DNA of 9,048 bases from an uncultured Selenomonadales bacterium (lineage in GTDB: Bacteria; Bacillota; Negativicutes; Selenomonadales; Selenomonadaceae). Numbering within the stretch: position 1 is the first letter of the stretch; each line of letters opens with the position of its first letter. The stretch covers positions 1 to 9,048 of the forward strand of contig CAMNPA010000027.1 in assembly GCA_946547205.1 (NCBI GenBank). The letters run 5' to 3'. A program made the translations under genes and the position numbers. Shown in pieces: positions 7,006 through 9,048 of the stretch. The notes under the pieces are model-generated. The model was not told the DNA's origin, did not search any database, and saw nothing but the letters and a program-made list of their open reading frames with translations.

Positions 7006-7388
7006 AAATTTTCACCAACTTTATGCCCGCGGCAACGTGACGTTGCATCCAATGGACGCGTTTAACATTATGGAGATTCAAACGTTGTCGCCGCGCATGA
7101 GCAGAAAAATTTATTCGTTCGTCCAAAAATTTTCACCAACTTTATGCCCGCGGCAACGTGACGTTGCATCCAATGGACGCGTTTAACATTATGGAGATTC
7201 AAACGTTGTCGCCGCGCATGAGCAGAAAAATTTATTCGTTCGTCCAAAAGTCATCACCAACTTTATGCCCGCGGCAACGTGACGTTGCATCCAATGGACG
7301 CGTTTAACATTATGGAGATTCAAACGTTGTCGCCGCGCATGAGCAGAAAAATTTATTCGTTCGTCCAAAAGTCATCACCAACTTTATG
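6990..7388. repeat. 121-bp tandem repeat array between fmt and ruvB (three units plus a 36-bp partial)
   Basis: The units are 6990-7110, 7111-7231 and 7232-7352, followed by a partial copy 7353-7388 that is the 3' end of fmt, including its stop codon. Whole units are identical by eye except for three substitutions clustered within four bases. Units 1 and 2 have AAAAATTTTC (first copy 7004-7013); unit 3 and fmt itself have AAAAGTCATC. Unit 1 overlaps the first 16 bases of ruvB. Each unit contains the fmt-like tail (36 bases) and 85 bases of other sequence. Within those 85 are a 15-base odd palindrome (7032-7046 in unit 1: GCAACGT, one base, ACGTTGC) and an 11-bp long-range pairing between 7028-7038 and 7082-7095 with a 3-base bulge. 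This array explains the whole 347-bp gap between the two genes. I found no convincing promoter or Rho-independent terminator in it. Confidence 0.93.
7003..7016 (-). promoter_or_regulatory. ruvB ribosome binding site and TTG start
   Basis: GGTGA (minus strand, 7016-7012) can pair with the UCACC of the 16S 3' end and is six bases from TTG (7005-7003). The same bases read in the fmt frame encode Gly-Glu-Asn-Phe-Trp. In true fmt (7353 onward) the equivalent reads Gly-Asp-Asp-Phe-Trp with GGTGA retained. This suggests that ruvB originally initiated inside the end of fmt. Confidence 0.6.
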
Positions 7389-8270
7389 ACCGCGCAAAAA
7401 TTCGGAGGCGTTGAGTTTTTTGGAGCCCGGTGCTTGAAGTTCGAGAATCTCTAACGCGCCGTCACCTGTCCCGACAAAAAATTTCTGCTCAACGATTTTG
7501 ACTTCGCCGGGCGTCAATGAAAAATTTTCCGCCGCAAGTCGTGTTCGCCAAATTTTAAATTTGCCAGCCCGCGCAGAGCCGTAAAGTCCGCGAACGAGAT
7601 TGTGAATTTCCCGCGCAGGTCGTCTCCAATCGATTAGTCCCGTGTCTTTCTTCAACATTGGCGCATATGTCGACAGCGAATCGTTTTGCTTGACGGGATT
7701 AAGTTCGCCGCGTTGAAGCAAGTACAGCGTCTTTAGCAACAAGTCTGCGCCGACTGTCATAAGCCGTTCGCGCAATTCGGGCAAAATCATTTCGTCGCCG
7801 ATTGAAACTTCGCTCGCCAATAAAATATCGCCCGTATCAAGTCCCGCGTCCATTTGCATTGTCGTTATGCCCGTGACCGTTTCGCCGTTGATGATCGACC
7901 ACTCAATCGGAGCCGCGCCGCGATATTTCGGCAGCAGTGACGCGTGAACGTTGATACAACCGAATTTCGGCACGTCAAGCAAAGTTTGCGGAAGAATTTG
8001 TCCGAAGGCAACCACGACGATTAAATCCGGCTCAAGCTCGGCGATTTGCGCAATGACTTCGGGCGCACGAACTTTCAACGGCTGAATCACGCGCAGATTA
8101 TTTTCTTCGGCAAAAATTTTTACGGGCGGCGATTGAAGTTTGTGCCCGCGACCGCGCGGCTTATCGGGCTGTGTGACGACGCAAAGAACGTTTGCATTGT
8201 CAACGAGCGCGGCGAGACTCGGTACGGCAAATTCGGGCGTGCCCATGAAAATAACTTTTAACTTTTCCAT
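7353..8270 (-). CDS. fmt: Methionyl-tRNA formyltransferase
   Basis: Fmt transfers a formyl group from 10-formyl-tetrahydrofolate to the methionine on initiator tRNA. The 305-residue protein has the N-terminal Rossmann-like formyltransferase domain with 'VIFMGTPEFA' (6-15). The active site has N107 and H109 in 'INVHASLLPKYRGAAPI' and D145 in 'MQMDAGLDTGD', the equivalents of E. coli N106/H108/D144. The C-terminal OB-like tRNA-binding domain ends 'LNASEFLRGHKVGDDFW', as usual for the family. The ATG at 8270 has AGGAG at 8280-8276, which touches the stop codon of the preceding small gene, so co-transcription is likely. A def gene, the common partner, is not visible here. Its last 36 bases are the template-like end of the 121-bp array that follows. 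Confidence 0.97.
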   Translation of the reverse strand: MEKLKVIFMGTPEFAVPSLAALVDNANVLCVVTQPDKPRGRGHKLQSPPVKIFAEENNLRVIQPLKVRAPEVIAQIAELEPDLIVVVAFGQILPQTLLDVPKFGCINVHASLLPKYRGAAPIEWSIINGETVTGITTMQMDAGLDTGDILLASEVSIGDEMILPELRERLMTVGADLLLKTLYLLQRGELNPVKQNDSLSTYAPMLKKDTGLIDWRRPAREIHNLVRGLYGSARAGKFKIWRTRLAAENFSLTPGEVKIVEQKFFVGTGDGALEILELQAPGSKKLNASEFLRGHKVGDDFWTNE

Positions 8271-8279
8271 GTGATCTCC

Positions 8280-8498
8280 TTACGGGTTGCAACGTTTGCA
8301 GGGAACATATCCGGCGTTAACTGCCTCGTCGCGCGTGTTGAATGGGACTTTGTTGGCAGGATTCATCTTGCCGACCGCCGCGCAGTCCGCGTAGTGAAAT
8401 TTTCTGGAATTGGCGTTGCCGATATAAGACGACGCGAGAACCGTCGCAAAAATCGTCGTCAACGTGATAATCGTGATGAACGCAAAAATTTTCTTCAT
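8280..8498 (-). CDS. Small exported protein with Ada-like His/Cys metal-binding domain, third paralogue
   Basis: This 72-residue protein starts with a Sec-type signal peptide: MKK, then a hydrophobic core to about residue 21, with likely cleavage after 'TVLA'. The rest is one compact domain beginning 'YIGNANSRKFHYADC' and ending 'RDEAVNAGYVPCKRCNP'. H35, C39, C67 and C70 form an HxxxC...CxxC set that resembles the zinc site of the Ada N-terminal domain ('EA..AG..PC.RC.P'). Similar domains, as I recall, occur at the C-terminus of secreted thermonuclease-like proteins, but here the domain stands alone. It is the last of three tandem paralogues. The spacer to the previous gene is 12 bases, and its SD (AAGGAG) overlaps that gene's stop. 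The stop at 8280 abuts the fmt SD. Function is unknown; metal binding is inferred from the residues. Confidence 0.8.
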   Translation of the reverse strand: MKKIFAFITIITLTTIFATVLASSYIGNANSRKFHYADCAAVGKMNPANKVPFNTRDEAVNAGYVPCKRCNP

Positions 8499-8762
8499 GA
8501 CAATCGCTCCTTAAGGTTTGCAATTACCGCAAGGTGAATAGCCTGCCGCAAATGCTTCTTCGCGCGAATTGAACGGCACTTGATTTTTGTAATTCATTTG
8601 CAGAACAGATTCGCAGTCGCGCTTGTGAAAAGTTTTTCTATAAGCGTTGCCGATATAGGGCGTGTCAAAAAGTGGCGGAGCCGCAAATACAACGGCAGTC
8701 GTCAAAGTCAAGGCGATTATAATTAGCGCAAAAATTTTTTTCATGACAATCGCTCCTTAAGG
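8494..8762. repeat. Duplicated 23-bp gene junctions between the three small genes
   Basis: The 23 bases at 8494-8516 and 8740-8762 are identical. Each covers the stop/SD (TAAGGAG), the spacer CGATTGTC and the start codon on the minus strand. Flanking bases are similar on the leader side (AAAAATTTT tracts), consistent with gene duplication. Only the two end segments of this interval are the repeat; the gene between them is the duplicated unit. Confidence 0.8.
8511..8744 (-). CDS. Small exported protein with Ada-like His/Cys metal-binding domain, second paralogue
   Basis: The 77-residue product has the same plan as its downstream neighbour. A signal peptide, MKKIFALIII..., probably is cleaved after 'VVFA'. 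A short Pro-containing linker 'APPLFDTP' leads to the domain 'YIGNAYRKTFHKRDC...REEAFAAGYSPCGNCKP', with H40, C44, C72 and C75 as candidate metal ligands. The ATG at 8744 has AAGGAG formed across the stop of the first paralogue (TAAGGAG). The 23-base junction (8740-8762) is identical to the junction between the second and third paralogues (8494-8516), which shows that gene plus spacer were duplicated as a unit. No function is assigned; a periplasmic or extracytoplasmic location is inferred from the leader. Confidence 0.8.
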   Translation of the reverse strand: MKKIFALIIIALTLTTAVVFAAPPLFDTPYIGNAYRKTFHKRDCESVLQMNYKNQVPFNSREEAFAAGYSPCGNCKP

Positions 8763-9008
8763 GTCGCAAAATTCGCAAGGCTTATAACCTGCTTTTATCG
8801 CCTCGTCGCGGCTATCGAACAAAAGCATCTGTCCGCCTGACGTTTTATCAAGTCCTGCGCGGTGATTTTGACAATCCAACGTGTGAAATATTTTCGTCGT
8901 GCTGTTGCCGAGAACTTTATCTGGGTCCGGCAATGACAGGCTGTGCATAAAAATTATCAAAAAAACCGCGACCACGAGCACTATCTTCAATATGGTTGAT
9001 ATTTTCAT
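8757..9008 (-). CDS. Small membrane-anchored or exported protein with Ada-like His/Cys domain, first paralogue
   Basis: This 83-residue protein is the most divergent of the three. I start at the ATG at 9008, which has AAGGAAG at 9020-9014. An in-frame TTG at 9041 adds 11 residues but its possible GGAG is only about two bases away. The N-terminus MKISTILKIVLVVAVFLIIF is a hydrophobic helix without a clear cleavage site or lipobox cysteine, so it may be an uncleaved anchor. The domain reads 'VLGNSTTKIFHTLDC...SRDEAIKAGYKPCEFCDP', with H42, C46, C78 and C81. The segment between C46 and the SRDEA motif is four residues longer than in the other two and holds an extra His (QNHR). Upstream sequence leaves the window at 9048, so the operon promoter is not visible. 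Confidence 0.75.
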   Translation of the reverse strand: MKISTILKIVLVVAVFLIIFMHSLSLPDPDKVLGNSTTKIFHTLDCQNHRAGLDKTSGGQMLLFDSRDEAIKAGYKPCEFCDP

Positions 9009-9048
9009 AGCGACTTCCTTAATGGTGCCGAATGACTTCAAATCTCCA

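Noticed and set aside
7051..7186. Plus-strand small frame inside the 121-bp array
   Set aside because: It exists only because repeats lack stops in that frame. There is no SD, and it is antisense to a transcribed gap.
7060..7352. Short minus-strand peptide frame repeated in each unit (MLNASIGCNVTLPRA)
   Set aside because: No SD before the ATG. The LNAS text is better explained as a relic of fmt.
6990..7388. CRISPR-like pattern (36-bp repeat, 85-bp spacer)
   Set aside because: The 'spacers' are identical to one another and the 'repeat' is the fmt 3' end. No cas genes are present. It is a tandem duplication.

Overview
The window looks like the chromosome of a Gram-positive-type bacterium (Bacillota). 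The RuvB N-terminus, the BioY and the SD-led, tightly packed genes suggest the Negativicutes, but that placement is from memory and weak. Base composition is mixed, with many short A-tract/T-tract runs. Nothing looks like phage, transposon, CRISPR or tRNA/rRNA. The protein-coding content is mostly housekeeping. The unusual features are local tandem duplications at gene boundaries and gene ends.

Layout: a minus-strand group reads right to left from a Cof-type HAD phosphatase (1589-777) to bioY, the biotin transporter S component (669-136, with its own promoter at 722-750), and then the 5' end of a gene that overlaps bioY by ATGA and leaves the window. That last gene resembles the N-terminus of biotin synthase. 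Diverging from the HAD gene, a plus-strand pair starts at a TATAAT promoter: topB (DNA topoisomerase III, 1671-3935, with two nearly identical C-terminal zinc ribbons) and ligA (NAD-dependent DNA ligase, 3963-5972). ligA converges on ruvB with one base between the stop codons.

The right half is a second minus-strand group. Three tandem paralogous genes encode small exported proteins with a His/Cys metal-binding domain (9008-8280). They are followed by fmt (8270-7353), then a 121-bp tandem repeat array of three full units plus a partial one (6990-7388), then ruvB (7005-5974). The array is built from the 3' end of fmt. The TTG start and Shine-Dalgarno of ruvB lie inside the last repeat unit, so the array physically joins the two genes.

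Functionally, topB, ligA and ruvB serve DNA topology, sealing and branch migration; fmt makes the formylated initiator tRNA; bioY and the partial gene serve biotin supply. The main points for a second look are the fmt/ruvB array, the 74-bp duplication across the bioY/downstream-gene start, the triplicated exported metal-binding proteins and the freshly duplicated zinc ribbon in topB. No clear new defence or signalling system is visible.
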